The translations under genes and the position numbers were made by a program. 54,257 nt of DNA, taken from contig JAUHYI010000023.1 of the NCBI GenBank assembly GCA_030426385.1, positions 1 to 54,257 on the forward strand, given 5' to 3'. This document shows positions 43,809 to 53,547 of the stretch, one piece after another (the first letter of the stretch is position 1; the number at the start of each line of letters is the position of its first letter). Under the pieces are notes generated by a model. The model worked only from the letters and a program-made list of their open reading frames with translations. It was not told where the DNA came from and ran no database searches. This stretch comes from Phycisphaerae bacterium (GTDB lineage Bacteria > Planctomycetota > Phycisphaerae > Phycisphaerales > Phycisphaeraceae).

Positions 43809-45344
43809 CTACCCCATCCGCGGGAACTCTCCTTTGAGCGCTTCGTACAAACGCTGATACTGCCCATGCCAACCCGCATACTTTTTCGCCAATTTCTTAT
43901 CCGGCTTCAATCGCTCGACCTCATGGATCGCGGCCTTGCATGCCTGAGGCACATCCTTCCACACGCCCGTCCCGACCCCCGCAAGAATCGCCACCCCATA
44001 CGCAGGCCCTTCATCACTATTAATCGTGGCCACCGGCGTGTTATAGATATCCGCCTGCATTTGACGCCAGAATTTCGAACGCGCTCCGCCACCCGATAGC
44101 CGCACCGTCTTCGTGGTGATTTTCATCTCGCGCATAATCGACAGCGCATCATTCATCCCATACGTCACCCCTTCCATGACACTGCGAATCATCGCTGACC
44201 GATTATGCCTGGCCGTCAAGCCGATCCACCCGCCCCGCGCATCCGGATCAGGATACGGACATCGCTCGCCGGTCAGATACGGCAGGAAATACAACCCTTC
44301 GCAACCTGCCTCGGCTTTACTCGCCTCCTCAACCAGTAGCGTATACGGATCAACTTTTTTCTTCTTCGCAGCGATCACTTCCGCCTCAGCCATGTGATTG
44401 CGGAACCATTGGAACGAACCGCCGGCCGACAGCATGCAACCAAACACGCACCACTTGCCTTCCACCGCACTGCACATCGTATGCACGCGTCCCATCGGGT
44501 CATACGTCGGCTCATCCGCATGGGCAAACATCACCCCCGACGTTCCCAACGTCGCACTGACAATCCCCGACGCCACGATTCCATTGCCCACCGCGCCCGC
44601 AGGCTGATCGCCACTTCCCCCCACCACCGGCACGCCCACTTTCAATCCCAACGCCTTCGCGCCGGCCGCATGTAACTGCCCCGTCACCACATGCGACTCA
44701 GAACAATCGGCCAACAATGCCCGGTCAATCCCCAACAGCGACAGCAGCTTCGTGTTGTACTTCCGCTTCTTCACATCCAACAACAATGTCCCCGACGCAT
44801 CGCCCACCTCCGTCGCGAACTCGCCCGTCATGCAATACCGAATGTAATCCTTCGGCAGCAGGATATGCTTGGTTTTCCCATAAACCTTCGGCTCATTCTC
44901 CCGCACCCACAAAATCTTCGGCGCGGTGAAACCTGTCAGTGCCGGATTCCCCACCATCCCGATTAATTTTTTGCGACCGCCCGCCTTCTTCTCGATCTCA
45001 ACACATTGCTTTCCCGTGCGCTGATCGTTCCACAACAGCGCGGGTCGCAATGGCACCTCTTCACCACCCACTCCACCATCGCCCAGAAACACTGAGCCGT
45101 GCATCTGACCCGATAACCCGATCGCGCTAACCTGATCGGCTTTAATCTTGGCTTTCTTCACCACCGCGCGCGTTGCTTTGCGTGTCGCTTCCCACCATTG
45201 CCGTGGATCCTGTTCTGACCAGCCTGGCTTGGGCGAATACAAATCGTGCGCCGACATCGCGGTGGCCAACACCTTCCCCTTGTAATCGCAAACCAATGTC
45301 TTCGTACCGCTCGTTCCAATATCAATGCCCAGCAAATACGACAT
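43809..45344 (-). CDS. xylB: Xylulokinase (FGGY family)
   Basis: Phosphorylates a ketopentose, most likely D-xylulose. Start ATG 45344 with GGAG 8-9 nt upstream. FGGY hallmarks: ATP motif LLGIDIGTSGTKTLVCDYKG, WSEQDPRQWW, SAIGLSGQMHGSVFL, ALLWNDQRTGKQC, GSGDQPAGAVGNG, ATLGTSGVMF and LSGGGARSKFWRQMQADIYN. The 511-residue length fits. The next genes on either side are purC and, across a 600-bp gap, an MFS carrier; a rhamnose-isomerase-like gene follows that carrier. A role on L-rhamnulose or another ketose is therefore possible, but the sequence looks closest to XylB. Confidence 0.9.
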   Translation of the reverse strand: MSYLLGIDIGTSGTKTLVCDYKGKVLATAMSAHDLYSPKPGWSEQDPRQWWEATRKATRAVVKKAKIKADQVSAIGLSGQMHGSVFLGDGGVGGEEVPLRPALLWNDQRTGKQCVEIEKKAGGRKKLIGMVGNPALTGFTAPKILWVRENEPKVYGKTKHILLPKDYIRYCMTGEFATEVGDASGTLLLDVKKRKYNTKLLSLLGIDRALLADCSESHVVTGQLHAAGAKALGLKVGVPVVGGSGDQPAGAVGNGIVASGIVSATLGTSGVMFAHADEPTYDPMGRVHTMCSAVEGKWCVFGCMLSAGGSFQWFRNHMAEAEVIAAKKKKVDPYTLLVEEASKAEAGCEGLYFLPYLTGERCPYPDPDARGGWIGLTARHNRSAMIRSVMEGVTYGMNDALSIMREMKITTKTVRLSGGGARSKFWRQMQADIYNTPVATINSDEGPAYGVAILAGVGTGVWKDVPQACKAAIHEVERLKPDKKLAKKYAGWHGQYQRLYEALKGEFPRMG

Positions 45345-45945
45345 ACACAAAACTCCAGAAGAAAATTTCTAAACCTTCACAGCAAACTCAAAACAATTCG
45401 CATTCGTAATCCTGATCCTGCAATCGTATCAGTATATCGACGGATGACATGCCACCGAATGAACGCGCGTTTTTTCACCATTGCCACAAATCGCGTACAC
45501 CCCGTGCCCACTTTCTGTACGACGCTTTAACAATATTCCGTGAATACCTTGGCAATACCGCGACTTTCGCGAGGTGGCACAACAATTGCTAATCAAGTTC
45601 TCCGGCAATTGCGACAAAGCATGAACGTCTTCAAACACGCCATGCCTCCAATGCCTTTTTTCCTCGAGTTTCGCGTCGGGCTCCTTCCGGTCTGCCAGAC
45701 CATCGCCCAACCCAACACTGTAGCGCGATCCTCGAACCACAACATCATCAGTCACCACGACCGTGACGACAAACCATCCAACGCGCTTGCGCCAGGCCAT
45801 ACCACGCCACGCATGCTCGCAACCCATGGTTTCTACTTAACCCATGACGCTAAAAGCGCCATCGATATCGAATTGTCCTCATCATCCCAATCCAACTTCG
45901 CCAACCAACATCAAACACCAAACCGATTCGCACGGACACGCCTCT
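45345..45945. other. Non-coding gap upstream of divergent xylB and MFS genes
   Basis: About 600 bp with no gene I can support. Two overlapping frames exist on opposite strands but neither has recognisable protein content or ribosome sites. No repeat-family copy is seen. Promoters for both neighbours are presumably here. Confidence 0.45.
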
Positions 45946-47190
45946 ATGAACAGCTCTTCAACCCTCAACGCCACCGCCCATTCACCCCAACTGGTTCACA
46001 ACGCTTCCAACTCACCGCTACTTTTACCCGCCATTTATCTCGCATGCGCCTGCGCTGGCATTTCCATCGCTCAATTCGGCGCGCTCGCGCAATGGATCAA
46101 TCACGACCTTTCCCTCTCAGCCACGCAGGCCGGCCTCGCGCAAACCATGTTCTTCGTCGGCCATCTCGTCGGCTGCCTGCTCATGGGACGATCGCTCTCG
46201 CGCCTATCAACCCGACAAGCATGGCTCACACCATTAATCATCATCGCTGTCGGCACCGCGCTGTCGGGTGTCGCGTGGTATCCGTGCCTGCTACTGGGCC
46301 GCACCATTGTTGGCGCAGGGTTTTCTTCCACCATCCTCGTCGCCACCGCCATCATCGTCAGCACACGCCCCCAACAGGCGTCCATGCTCCTTAGCGCCAT
46401 GCACGGCCTGATCGCCATGGCCGCGTCACTCACGCTCCTGGTATGCCGACCCCTGGCGGAAATGCTCGGCACATGGACCGCCACATTCTGGGTCAGCGCT
46501 ATCATCACCACCCTTCCCATCGCCTTGAGTTGGATCACTGCCCTGCCACGCTTAACACCTTCCCCGCCGGCCAGTTTCACGGCCATGCGCCAAATCGTAA
46601 AACACCCGGTCGTACGTGGTGTCCTACCTCTGGCCATCGGCTATGTCATGGTTGAACAGGCCCTGACCGTCTTCGCCGCCGACGTGGCGACCACACGCCA
46701 CGCCATGCAACCCGCCGCAGCCGCCAGTGTCACGGCCATGCTTTGGGTCGGGATCATTTTCGGCCGATTCGCCGTCGCCAGCATGCCCCAACGCTTGCCT
46801 GTCCCGCAACAAATGGTCCTCGGTGCCGTCGTCATGGGCGCAAGCATCCTAGCCGCAACCCGCGTCGAAGACCTGTGGTCCATGCGATTACTCATGCTCA
46901 TCGCAGGCTACGCTGGCGGCCCGATCGTCCCCCTCGCCTTCGCATGGATCGGCACCCGACTGCCCGACCGCCAGGCCGTCGCACTCACCACCTGCCAGGT
47001 CAGTTGCTGCATGGGCGGCCTACTGGGCCCCATGCTCATCGGGCTAGGCGGCGACCGCTTCGGCTTAACCGCCGCGCTCGCAACAGGCGGGGCCATCTAC
47101 GCCTTAATCTGTTTGCCGCTCTGGCTGGTGGGCCACAATCCGCGCACCGAACAAACCCGCCAACCACAGCGCGAACCCCAACCGTCATGA
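45946..47190 (+). CDS. Major facilitator superfamily transporter
   Basis: About 414 residues with roughly 12 hydrophobic segments. Start ATG 45946 (MNSSSTLNATAHSPQLVHNA); the frame opens further upstream at 45844 without a better ribosome site. MFS signs are a loop motif after the second segment (GRSLSRLSTRQAW), a long fifth segment, and related Gly-rich helices in the second half (GIIFGRFAVASMP, GPMLIGLGGDRFGLTAALAT). It resembles sugar/fucose-type or general MFS carriers. Position between xylB and a rhamnose-isomerase-like gene suggests a sugar substrate; this is inference. Confidence 0.85.
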   Translation: MNSSSTLNATAHSPQLVHNASNSPLLLPAIYLACACAGISIAQFGALAQWINHDLSLSATQAGLAQTMFFVGHLVGCLLMGRSLSRLSTRQAWLTPLIIIAVGTALSGVAWYPCLLLGRTIVGAGFSSTILVATAIIVSTRPQQASMLLSAMHGLIAMAASLTLLVCRPLAEMLGTWTATFWVSAIITTLPIALSWITALPRLTPSPPASFTAMRQIVKHPVVRGVLPLAIGYVMVEQALTVFAADVATTRHAMQPAAAASVTAMLWVGIIFGRFAVASMPQRLPVPQQMVLGAVVMGASILAATRVEDLWSMRLLMLIAGYAGGPIVPLAFAWIGTRLPDRQAVALTTCQVSCCMGGLLGPMLIGLGGDRFGLTAALATGGAIYALICLPLWLVGHNPRTEQTRQPQREPQPS

Positions 47191-47269
47191 CGTTCGTGCA
47201 TCCAAAGGCATCGAACACGGCCTGCGGCACAATCTGCACATCGTCTACACACAACACGCGCGTGCATCA

Positions 47270-48514
47270 TCATGCATACGATGACGACTGCACCTCGCCA
47301 CGTGCCTTACGCGCTGCCGCCCGCTTCTTACCCAATTCCTGAACGACACCGCTATCGCGCAGCGCCACCAATGGATCAACCGACAATCCCTGCTTGCGAC
47401 GCCAATCTCCCAACAGTCCTGAGACATCCGCATCAAACGCGCCACGCAATATCATTTCCGCACCCACAATATCGCCTTGCTTCTGCGCTCGTGCCAGTGC
47501 CTTGCGATCCACCAATTGCGCCTTGGCATATAATTTCTGCGCCTCGCATACCGTCTGCACCATCGCTTCCAACTTCGGCTTCAGGTTATGCGACTGGTCC
47601 ACCATGTATTCGATTTTCGAGGCCTTGCCGGTTTCAAATTCATGCTGGGCAATCTGATCGAAAATTCGGAACACCGCATACGGATCAATCGACCCCAGCG
47701 TCAGATCGTCATCCGCATATTTTTTATCATTGAAATGGAAGCCGCCCAGCATTCCCTCATCCAACAAAAACGCCACGATGTGTTCAATGTTACAGCCCGG
47801 CAAATGATGTCCCGTATCCACCAGTACCTTGGCTCGCTTGCCGGCATGACGACAATACGCAGCGCTCATACCCCAGTCCGCAATATCCGTGTGATAAAAC
47901 GCAGGCTCGAACGGCTTGTACTCAATCAACAACGTTGAGCCGCCCCATTGTTTATCCATCGCACCGTGAATTTTTTTCAGAGCGTTCTGCAGATCATGCT
48001 TGCGTCGATAGATCGAATCCTGCCCGGGATAGTTCGTGCCGTCCGCCAACCACATCGTCAAAACTTTTGATCCCACGGCCTTGCCCAGTTTGATTGAATC
48101 CAGCGTATGGTCCAGCGCCGACTTTCTCGATTTGGGATCAGGTGAACAGAATGACCCTAATTTATAAGCGCCATCTTGAAATACGTTGGGATTAATCGAA
48201 CCCACACGCACGCCATTGGCCTTGGCAATTTTTTTCAACGCTCGCCCTGATGCCGGATCAGTTGGATCGCTAAAATCCCACAGCACATGCACCGCAACAC
48301 TGGGACACGCCCCTGTTAATTGATTGACCAAACCGGCATCATGGAATTTTTCGTCAACCGTCGAGGCTGCCGCGTCCTGAAAAAATTTACCGAAACGTGT
48401 CCCCGTATCTGCGAAACCCCAGCTCGGCAATTCAATCGCAAAACCATCAAGCGATTTCATCACACGACGCGACACCGCATCAGACACCGTTTTTTTTGTT
48501 GACTTCCGGGCCAT
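47270..48514 (-). CDS. L-rhamnose isomerase-like sugar isomerase (RhaI type)
   Basis: Xylose-isomerase-like TIM barrel. FAIELPSWGFADTGTRFGKF, CPSVAVHVLWD, LTMWLADGTNYPGQDS, LLIEYKPFEPAFYHTDIADW, VLVDTGHHLPGCNIEHIVAF and GGFHFNDKKYADDDLTLGSI are close to the Pseudomonas stutzeri-type rhamnose isomerases as I remember them. Metal-ligand positions (Glu, Asp, His, Asp) are kept in IEYKPFEPAF, VDTGHH and HFNDKKYADDD. AGGAG is 10 nt before ATG 48514; ATG 48523 would be only 1 nt away. It is convergent with the MFS gene and separated by 80 bp. Substrate could be another aldose. Confidence 0.85.
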   Translation of the reverse strand: MARKSTKKTVSDAVSRRVMKSLDGFAIELPSWGFADTGTRFGKFFQDAAASTVDEKFHDAGLVNQLTGACPSVAVHVLWDFSDPTDPASGRALKKIAKANGVRVGSINPNVFQDGAYKLGSFCSPDPKSRKSALDHTLDSIKLGKAVGSKVLTMWLADGTNYPGQDSIYRRKHDLQNALKKIHGAMDKQWGGSTLLIEYKPFEPAFYHTDIADWGMSAAYCRHAGKRAKVLVDTGHHLPGCNIEHIVAFLLDEGMLGGFHFNDKKYADDDLTLGSIDPYAVFRIFDQIAQHEFETGKASKIEYMVDQSHNLKPKLEAMVQTVCEAQKLYAKAQLVDRKALARAQKQGDIVGAEMILRGAFDADVSGLLGDWRRKQGLSVDPLVALRDSGVVQELGKKRAAARKARGEVQSSSYA

Positions 48515-48547
48515 CGTTTTCATACTCCTACATGCAAAAAAAATTAC

Positions 48548-49582
48548 TTACTGAAAATATTCACGTATCACTGATGTCAGTCGCACATCCACCGGCAACC
48601 CGCTTGGATTATCCACGATTTCAACCACCGGCGTTTTACCCGATTCCAAACGATATCGAATTCGTACCCGGCCCTCGACCCGAGCCGACGCACTGTCGCC
48701 GACAAATACGGAAAAATGCCGCGTGACCAAATAGCCCGGCACCACCAATTCCCCCGCATCATACAATCCTACATCACGCACGGGGGATATAAAATCTGGC
48801 CAAAACAATTTATCCGCCGCAGGCAGTGCCGGATTGAACTTGCGATAGTTGTGGATCCACCGCTTGCTATCGCCCAGCCCGCTCACATGCGTCTGCACCG
48901 AGGCCGACTGGCCACACGCCTCCCGGTGCCTTGCTATCCATAGTTCCACCTGATCGGGCGGGCATTGCTTTTCCTGCGCATCCCACAAAAAATGCCACCG
49001 TGTGCGTCCCGCATTCTCCGCTGCTGCCACCATATCCCGCGCGTCGTACACCAATGGCTCATCGCCCGCCGTCCCTAACACACGTTCCATCCGCTCCACA
49101 CAATCAGGCCGCCCGTTATCCGCCAGCCACCGCCGATAGCATGGAAAACCAAAAAAACTGACCGCGGTCTGGAACAGATCCGGAAACCGACACCCCGCCG
49201 CTATCGCATTGGCCCCACCCCCTGAGTACCCGATGATGTGCCAGTTCGTCGCGTCAATTTCATCCGGCAACGACGCGATCGCTGCCCGGCCCGCATCCAC
49301 AATATCGTGCACATCCAAACCCCCGGAATCCCACATCCCCCAACTCTCACCCAACCCACGCATGTCCGGAGCGACAGCCACCACACCCTGTCTGGCAAAA
49401 TCCTCTATATCCACACGCACCGCATCGCGCCCATTCGAATAGCCATGCATCACCAACAACAACGGCTTGCGCACGCCATCGGCCACAACCCCCACATCAG
49501 CCAGCAACGGTCCCGCCTCATCCACGCTGCTGTGATATTCCAACGTTTCTACGTTAACCTGTGGTTCATGCGCCTGGCTCAT
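48548..49582 (-). CDS. Alpha/beta hydrolase, acyl-aminoacyl-peptidase-like
   Basis: About 344 residues from ATG 49582 (MSQAHEPQVNVETLEYHSSV). Nucleophile elbow GYSGGGANA and oxyanion segment LLVMHGYSNGRDAV identify an alpha/beta hydrolase. VVAVAPDMRGLGES and the DVHDIVDAGRAAIASLPDEI helix fit the S9/acyl-peptidase-like or acetyl-xylan-esterase-like branch. A C-terminal region of about 90 residues (FWPDFISPVRDVGLYDAGEL on) is an added beta-rich domain. The catalytic Asp and His are not obvious, so activity is uncertain. No signal peptide. It may be cotranscribed with the isomerase 34 bp downstream. Confidence 0.8.
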   Translation of the reverse strand: MSQAHEPQVNVETLEYHSSVDEAGPLLADVGVVADGVRKPLLLVMHGYSNGRDAVRVDIEDFARQGVVAVAPDMRGLGESWGMWDSGGLDVHDIVDAGRAAIASLPDEIDATNWHIIGYSGGGANAIAAGCRFPDLFQTAVSFFGFPCYRRWLADNGRPDCVERMERVLGTAGDEPLVYDARDMVAAAENAGRTRWHFLWDAQEKQCPPDQVELWIARHREACGQSASVQTHVSGLGDSKRWIHNYRKFNPALPAADKLFWPDFISPVRDVGLYDAGELVVPGYLVTRHFSVFVGDSASARVEGRVRIRYRLESGKTPVVEIVDNPSGLPVDVRLTSVIREYFQ

Positions 49583-49641
49583 CACCGCGCAGTATAACAA
49601 TCACCCCACGCTTTCATCACCATAAACCACGGACCCACACC

Positions 49642-50196
49642 ATGTCACCATCATCTAACCAAGCCACACTTCCACTCGCCGGCAAACGCATCCTGATTTT
49701 CGTCGGCGATGCTTACGAAGACCTCGAAATTCAGTATCCCAAATACCGCCTGCGCGAAGCCGGTGCCACCGTCGTCCTCGCTGGCGAAAAAACCGGCGTC
49801 ACCCATCTGGGCAAACATGGCTATCCTCAAATCACTGAGGCATCGTTCCATGATCTGTCTGCCGATGATTTTGAAGGTGTGATTGATGCGGGCGGTTGGA
49901 TGCCCGACAAATTGCGGCGCAGCGATCAAGTTAAAAAACTCGTGGCCGACTTTGAAAAGCAACAAAAAATGATTGCGTCAATTTGCCATGGCGCCTGGAT
50001 CGATATTTCCGCAGGCGTGGTGCGTGGCTACAAATACACCTCTACGCCCGGCATTATGGACGACCTGATCAACGCTGGCGTCAGCGAATGGATTGACGCG
50101 CCTGTCGTGGTTGATCGCAACAAAATCTCCAGCCGCCGGCCCGACGACCTGCCTGATTTCTGTCGGGCCATGATTGAATATCTGCAGACAAACTAG
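49642..50196 (+). CDS. DJ-1/PfpI family protein
   Basis: 184 residues from ATG 49642. The class I glutamine-amidotransferase-like fold is clear: KRILIFVGDAYEDLEIQYPK with the acid residue Glu26, ADDFEGVIDAGGWMPDKLRR, and nucleophile elbow IASICHGAWI with Cys115-His116. The pattern is that of PfpI-type proteins, which include deglycase-like and protease-like members; the actual activity here is unknown. C terminus SSRRPDDLPDFCRAMIEYLQ is typical. Its gene is divergent from the hydrolase and convergent with ruvC. Confidence 0.92.
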   Translation: MSPSSNQATLPLAGKRILIFVGDAYEDLEIQYPKYRLREAGATVVLAGEKTGVTHLGKHGYPQITEASFHDLSADDFEGVIDAGGWMPDKLRRSDQVKKLVADFEKQQKMIASICHGAWIDISAGVVRGYKYTSTPGIMDDLINAGVSEWIDAPVVVDRNKISSRRPDDLPDFCRAMIEYLQTN

Positions 50197-50221
50197 GACC
50201 ATTATTGGCCCACCAGATCCT

Positions 50222-50261
50222 CGGCTTGTCGGCTTGTCAGCTTGTCGGCTCGTCAGCTCGT
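50222..50261 (+). repeat. 8-bp tandem array overlapping the ruvC 3' end
   Basis: Five units (CGGCTTGT twice, CAGCTTGT, CGGCTCGT, CAGCTCGT). The last unit encodes the final residues and stop of ruvC on the minus strand. Confidence 0.8.
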
Positions 50262-50750
50262 CAAGCGATCAATCGCATGACGTCGCGCACATGTCGTGGC
50301 AATGGCGATCGCGTCGGCCACGTCCGGCGGACTCGGCGGTTCGGCTAATTTGAATTGCGATTGCACCGCCAATTGAATCTGACGCTTGGACGCATGACCG
50401 TGGCCGGTGAATGCTTTTTTCACAGCCGTCGATGGCAGATGCTCAATATTCGCTTCGTGTTGTTGAGCGACCAACAAAATCACACCACGGGCATGGCCCA
50501 TCATGATGGCTGTGCGTGGATGTTTGTAATGGGCATATAGTTTTTCCACCGCGACCCGCTGGGGCTGCAACTCTTCAAACAATGCCGACAAATCGTCGTA
50601 CAACTGCACGAGCCGATGTTCCATCGATTGGTCCGCATCCAATCGCAACACGCCGGCCTCAACCAACGTCGGCTCCACCGCAGTTGGCCGAAGCTCGACG
50701 CACCCATAGCCAGTCAGCCGTAAACCAGGATCAATGCCAAGTATTCTCAT
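50253..50750 (-). CDS. ruvC: Holliday junction endonuclease RuvC
   Basis: Cuts Holliday junctions in recombination, with RuvAB. Start ATG 50750 with GGAGGTGG about 10 nt upstream. Catalytic acids are in place: Asp7 in LGIDPGLRLTGYG, Glu in AVEKLYAHYKHP, Asp pair in PPDVADAIAIA. Length 165 residues is normal. The upstream gap is filled with C-rich repeat DNA, and its ribosome site is itself part of that G/C-rich DNA. The 3' end runs into a tandem array. No ruvA or ruvB is adjacent. Confidence 0.96.
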   Translation of the reverse strand: MRILGIDPGLRLTGYGCVELRPTAVEPTLVEAGVLRLDADQSMEHRLVQLYDDLSALFEELQPQRVAVEKLYAHYKHPRTAIMMGHARGVILLVAQQHEANIEHLPSTAVKKAFTGHGHASKRQIQLAVQSQFKLAEPPSPPDVADAIAIATTCARRHAIDRLTS

Positions 50751-50757
50751 AAAAACA

Positions 50758-50860
50758 TCCACCTCCCCACTTCTCCTCTCCATTTCGCCCCTCCACTCCA
50801 TCACCTCACTCGCCCCTCCACTTGTCCCCCCACATGTCCCCCCACATGTCCCCCCAGCCC
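50758..50860. repeat. C-rich tract with 12-bp tandem units
   Basis: 50824-50857 holds three units of GTCCCCCCACAT. The flanking DNA is C-rich with CCCCTCCACTT variants. This is a microelement copy between divergent ruvC and gyrA-like genes. Confidence 0.8.
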
Positions 50861-51031
50861 TCCCGGCAAATTTTTACATGCTCTTGCCGTATGACAAAAA
50901 TTGCCGCATTGAATTTATCACATTGGATCTACAACGCCGTTTCAACAACATTCCTACAGACCATGTTATACTCCCGAATTGATTTAATGACCCCCTGCTA
51001 AAATGCTAAACGCCACGGAGGGCGTTCGACC

Positions 51032-53461
51032 TTGGCCAAACGACGTAAACCCAAAAAAGACGATGCTTCGCTGTTCGACGATGGCGACCCTTCGGCTATT
51101 GCCCCTGACCAGACCGTGCCTCTGCACGAAACGGCTCAGACCGCCTATCTCAATTACGCCCTCTCGGTGATCACCAGCCGAGCCTTGCCCGACGTGCGCG
51201 ACGGACTGAAACCCGTTCAGCGCCGAATCTTGTTCACCATGTGGCAGCAACGGCTCACCGCGGAAAATAAACACCGTAAGTGTGCCAATGTCACCGGCGA
51301 GGTCATGGGTAAATACCATCCGCATGGCGACCAAGCCATTTACGACGCGTTGGTGCGTATGGCCCAACCCTGGGTCATGCGAGCAACCCTGGTCGATGGA
51401 TCGGGCAACTTCGGGTCGCTCGACGGCGATCCGCCCGCGGCCTATCGATATACCGAATGTCGTCTGACGCCGATCGCGTCGCAATTTTTGGATGACATCG
51501 CCAATCAGACGGTCCACTTTCGGCCCAACTATGACGGCACGCGCGAAGAACCCGTCGTCCTGCCCAGCAAAGTGCCCAACCTGTTGGTCAACGGTTCGTC
51601 AGGCATTGCGGTCGGCATGGCTACAAACATTCCGCCTCACAATCTGATCGAGGTGTGCAATGCCTGCCTCAAATTATTAAAAGACCCGGAGCTCAAGCCA
51701 TATCAGTTGATCGCCAACGATGCGATTCAAGGCCCCGACTTTCCGACAGGCGGACAGATTGTCACCTCACGTGATGAGCTGCGCGACATCTACAAAAACG
51801 GCGGCGGCTCGATCAAAATTCGCGGCACCGTGCAGCCCGCAGTCAGCGCTGGCAAATCAAGCAAAATTCTGATCGTCGATTCAATTCCCTATGGCATCAA
51901 CAAGTCCACCCTGATCGAGCGCATCGCCGAAGTGGTGATTAGTCGCAAGATGCCATTGATCACCGACGTGCGTGACCTGTCCACCGAAGACGTGCGCATT
52001 GAGATCGAACTTAAAAAAGATGCTGACGAAGCCAAGGTGTTGGCCTATCTATATAAGCACACCCCATTGCAGACCACCTTTGCCGTTAACCTGACGTGCC
52101 TGGTTCCAACGGAGAACCCAGACGTCGCGGCTCCTGTCGATCACACTGACATCAAAACCATCCTGTGGCATTTCCTGCATTTTCGTCACGGTGTTGTCAC
52201 CAAACGATTGCAGCACGAATTGGCCTCGCTGGAAAGACGCATTCATATTTTGAATGGGTTTGCCCTGGTGTTCGATGTACTCGATGAGATTATCAAAATC
52301 ATCCGCGGGTCCGATGGTAAAGCCGACGCTGCCAAACGAATCATGAAGCGTTTTCCGCTTCCCAAGGGATTGGACGAGGAACAGACCGACGCGATTCTGG
52401 AATTAAAACTGTATCGCCTGGCCAAACTGGAAATCAATCTGATTCTGGACGAGCTGAAAGAAAAGAACCGTCGCGCCCGTGAAATCAGAAAGCTCCTGGC
52501 CCAAGACGATGACGACATGACCAGCGGCCGATGGAAGATTATCGCCGAAGAGTTGATCGAATTACGCGACACCTATGGCAAGAAAAACCCCAACGCCAAG
52601 CGATTAACCGTCATTGAAACCGTGGATGATGAACCGGAATTTTCAGCCGATGACTTCATCATTGCCGAAGATACAGTCGTGATCGTGACGCGCGACGGCT
52701 GGACCAAGCGACAAAAAGAGGTCAAAGACCTGGGCACCACGCGCCTGCGCGAAGGCGACAGTGTGCTCGCCGCCGAAGCCGGTTCCACCCGGGCCACGAT
52801 CGTTTTCATGTCCAGCCTCGGCGTGGCCTACACCGCTCGAATCGTCGACATTCCCGCCACAACCGGGTACGGCGAACCCATTCAGAAGTTTTTCAAAATG
52901 AAAGACGGCGAAAAAATTATCGCAGCGTTCAGCCTGGACCCACGCGTCAACGACGAACTAACGTCCGAGCACGAGGACTATGCACCACGCACGCACGCCC
53001 TGGCCGCGACCAGCGATGGTTACGCCCTGCGTTTTGGTTTGGATGCGTTCATCGAACCATCGACACGCAGCGGCCGTAAATTTGCACGGCCTAAGGCTGG
53101 CGTAACGGTGGTCGGTGTTGAAAAAATTCACGGCGACGAAACAATCCTGGCTGCAACCGAATTATGCCGCGCCATGATCTGCCCTGCGGAAGAGGTCAAC
53201 TATCTCGCGGGCCCCGGCAAAGGCGTACAACTGATCAAGCTGGGCAAAGACGATCACCTGCTGGGCTTCAAAGCATCCATGGGCGATCGCGATTTGCTGA
53301 CCGTCGAAACCAATCGCGGCGCACAAAAAACCATCAGCACCGTGAAATACAAACGAACCAGCCGCGGCGGGAAAGGCTGGGAAATACAAAAGAACGGCAA
53401 GCTGTCACACATCATCCCTGATGAAGCCACGCTGCCTGCCATGCGCGACGATGAAAACTAA
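51032..53461 (+). CDS. gyrA: Type IIA topoisomerase subunit A (gyrase A or ParC)
   Basis: Breaks and rejoins DNA. Start TTG 51032 with GGAGGG 9 nt upstream; no suitable ATG. Residues 25-480 are the breakage-reunion domain: [51 protein letters not shown] with catalytic Tyr140, and [20 protein letters not shown]. The C-terminal beta-pinwheel has TSRGGKGWE, which resembles the GyrA box (QRRGGKG), hence gyrase A is favoured over ParC. The residue matching E. coli Ser83 is Gln101, while Asp105 matches Asp87. gyrB-like follows after one small gene. Confidence 0.93.
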   Translation: MAKRRKPKKDDASLFDDGDPSAIAPDQTVPLHETAQTAYLNYALSVITSRALPDVRDGLKPVQRRILFTMWQQRLTAENKHRKCANVTGEVMGKYHPHGDQAIYDALVRMAQPWVMRATLVDGSGNFGSLDGDPPAAYRYTECRLTPIASQFLDDIANQTVHFRPNYDGTREEPVVLPSKVPNLLVNGSSGIAVGMATNIPPHNLIEVCNACLKLLKDPELKPYQLIANDAIQGPDFPTGGQIVTSRDELRDIYKNGGGSIKIRGTVQPAVSAGKSSKILIVDSIPYGINKSTLIERIAEVVISRKMPLITDVRDLSTEDVRIEIELKKDADEAKVLAYLYKHTPLQTTFAVNLTCLVPTENPDVAAPVDHTDIKTILWHFLHFRHGVVTKRLQHELASLERRIHILNGFALVFDVLDEIIKIIRGSDGKADAAKRIMKRFPLPKGLDEEQTDAILELKLYRLAKLEINLILDELKEKNRRAREIRKLLAQDDDDMTSGRWKIIAEELIELRDTYGKKNPNAKRLTVIETVDDEPEFSADDFIIAEDTVVIVTRDGWTKRQKEVKDLGTTRLREGDSVLAAEAGSTRATIVFMSSLGVAYTARIVDIPATTGYGEPIQKFFKMKDGEKIIAAFSLDPRVNDELTSEHEDYAPRTHALAATSDGYALRFGLDAFIEPSTRSGRKFARPKAGVTVVGVEKIHGDETILAATELCRAMICPAEEVNYLAGPGKGVQLIKLGKDDHLLGFKASMGDRDLLTVETNRGAQKTISTVKYKRTSRGGKGWEIQKNGKLSHIIPDEATLPAMRDDEN

Positions 53462-53547
53462 CGCGTCCCGCGAACAGCAACCCTGAATTTTCGAAGCAAG
53501 ACGATCATCTAAATACTTCGCACACGCCGCCACAGTGGAACCAAACC

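Noticed and set aside
45429..45827. Open frame of about 130 residues on the minus strand in the xylB-MFS gap
   Set aside because: No ribosome site, no recognisable domain, unusual composition, and another open frame overlaps it on the plus strand.
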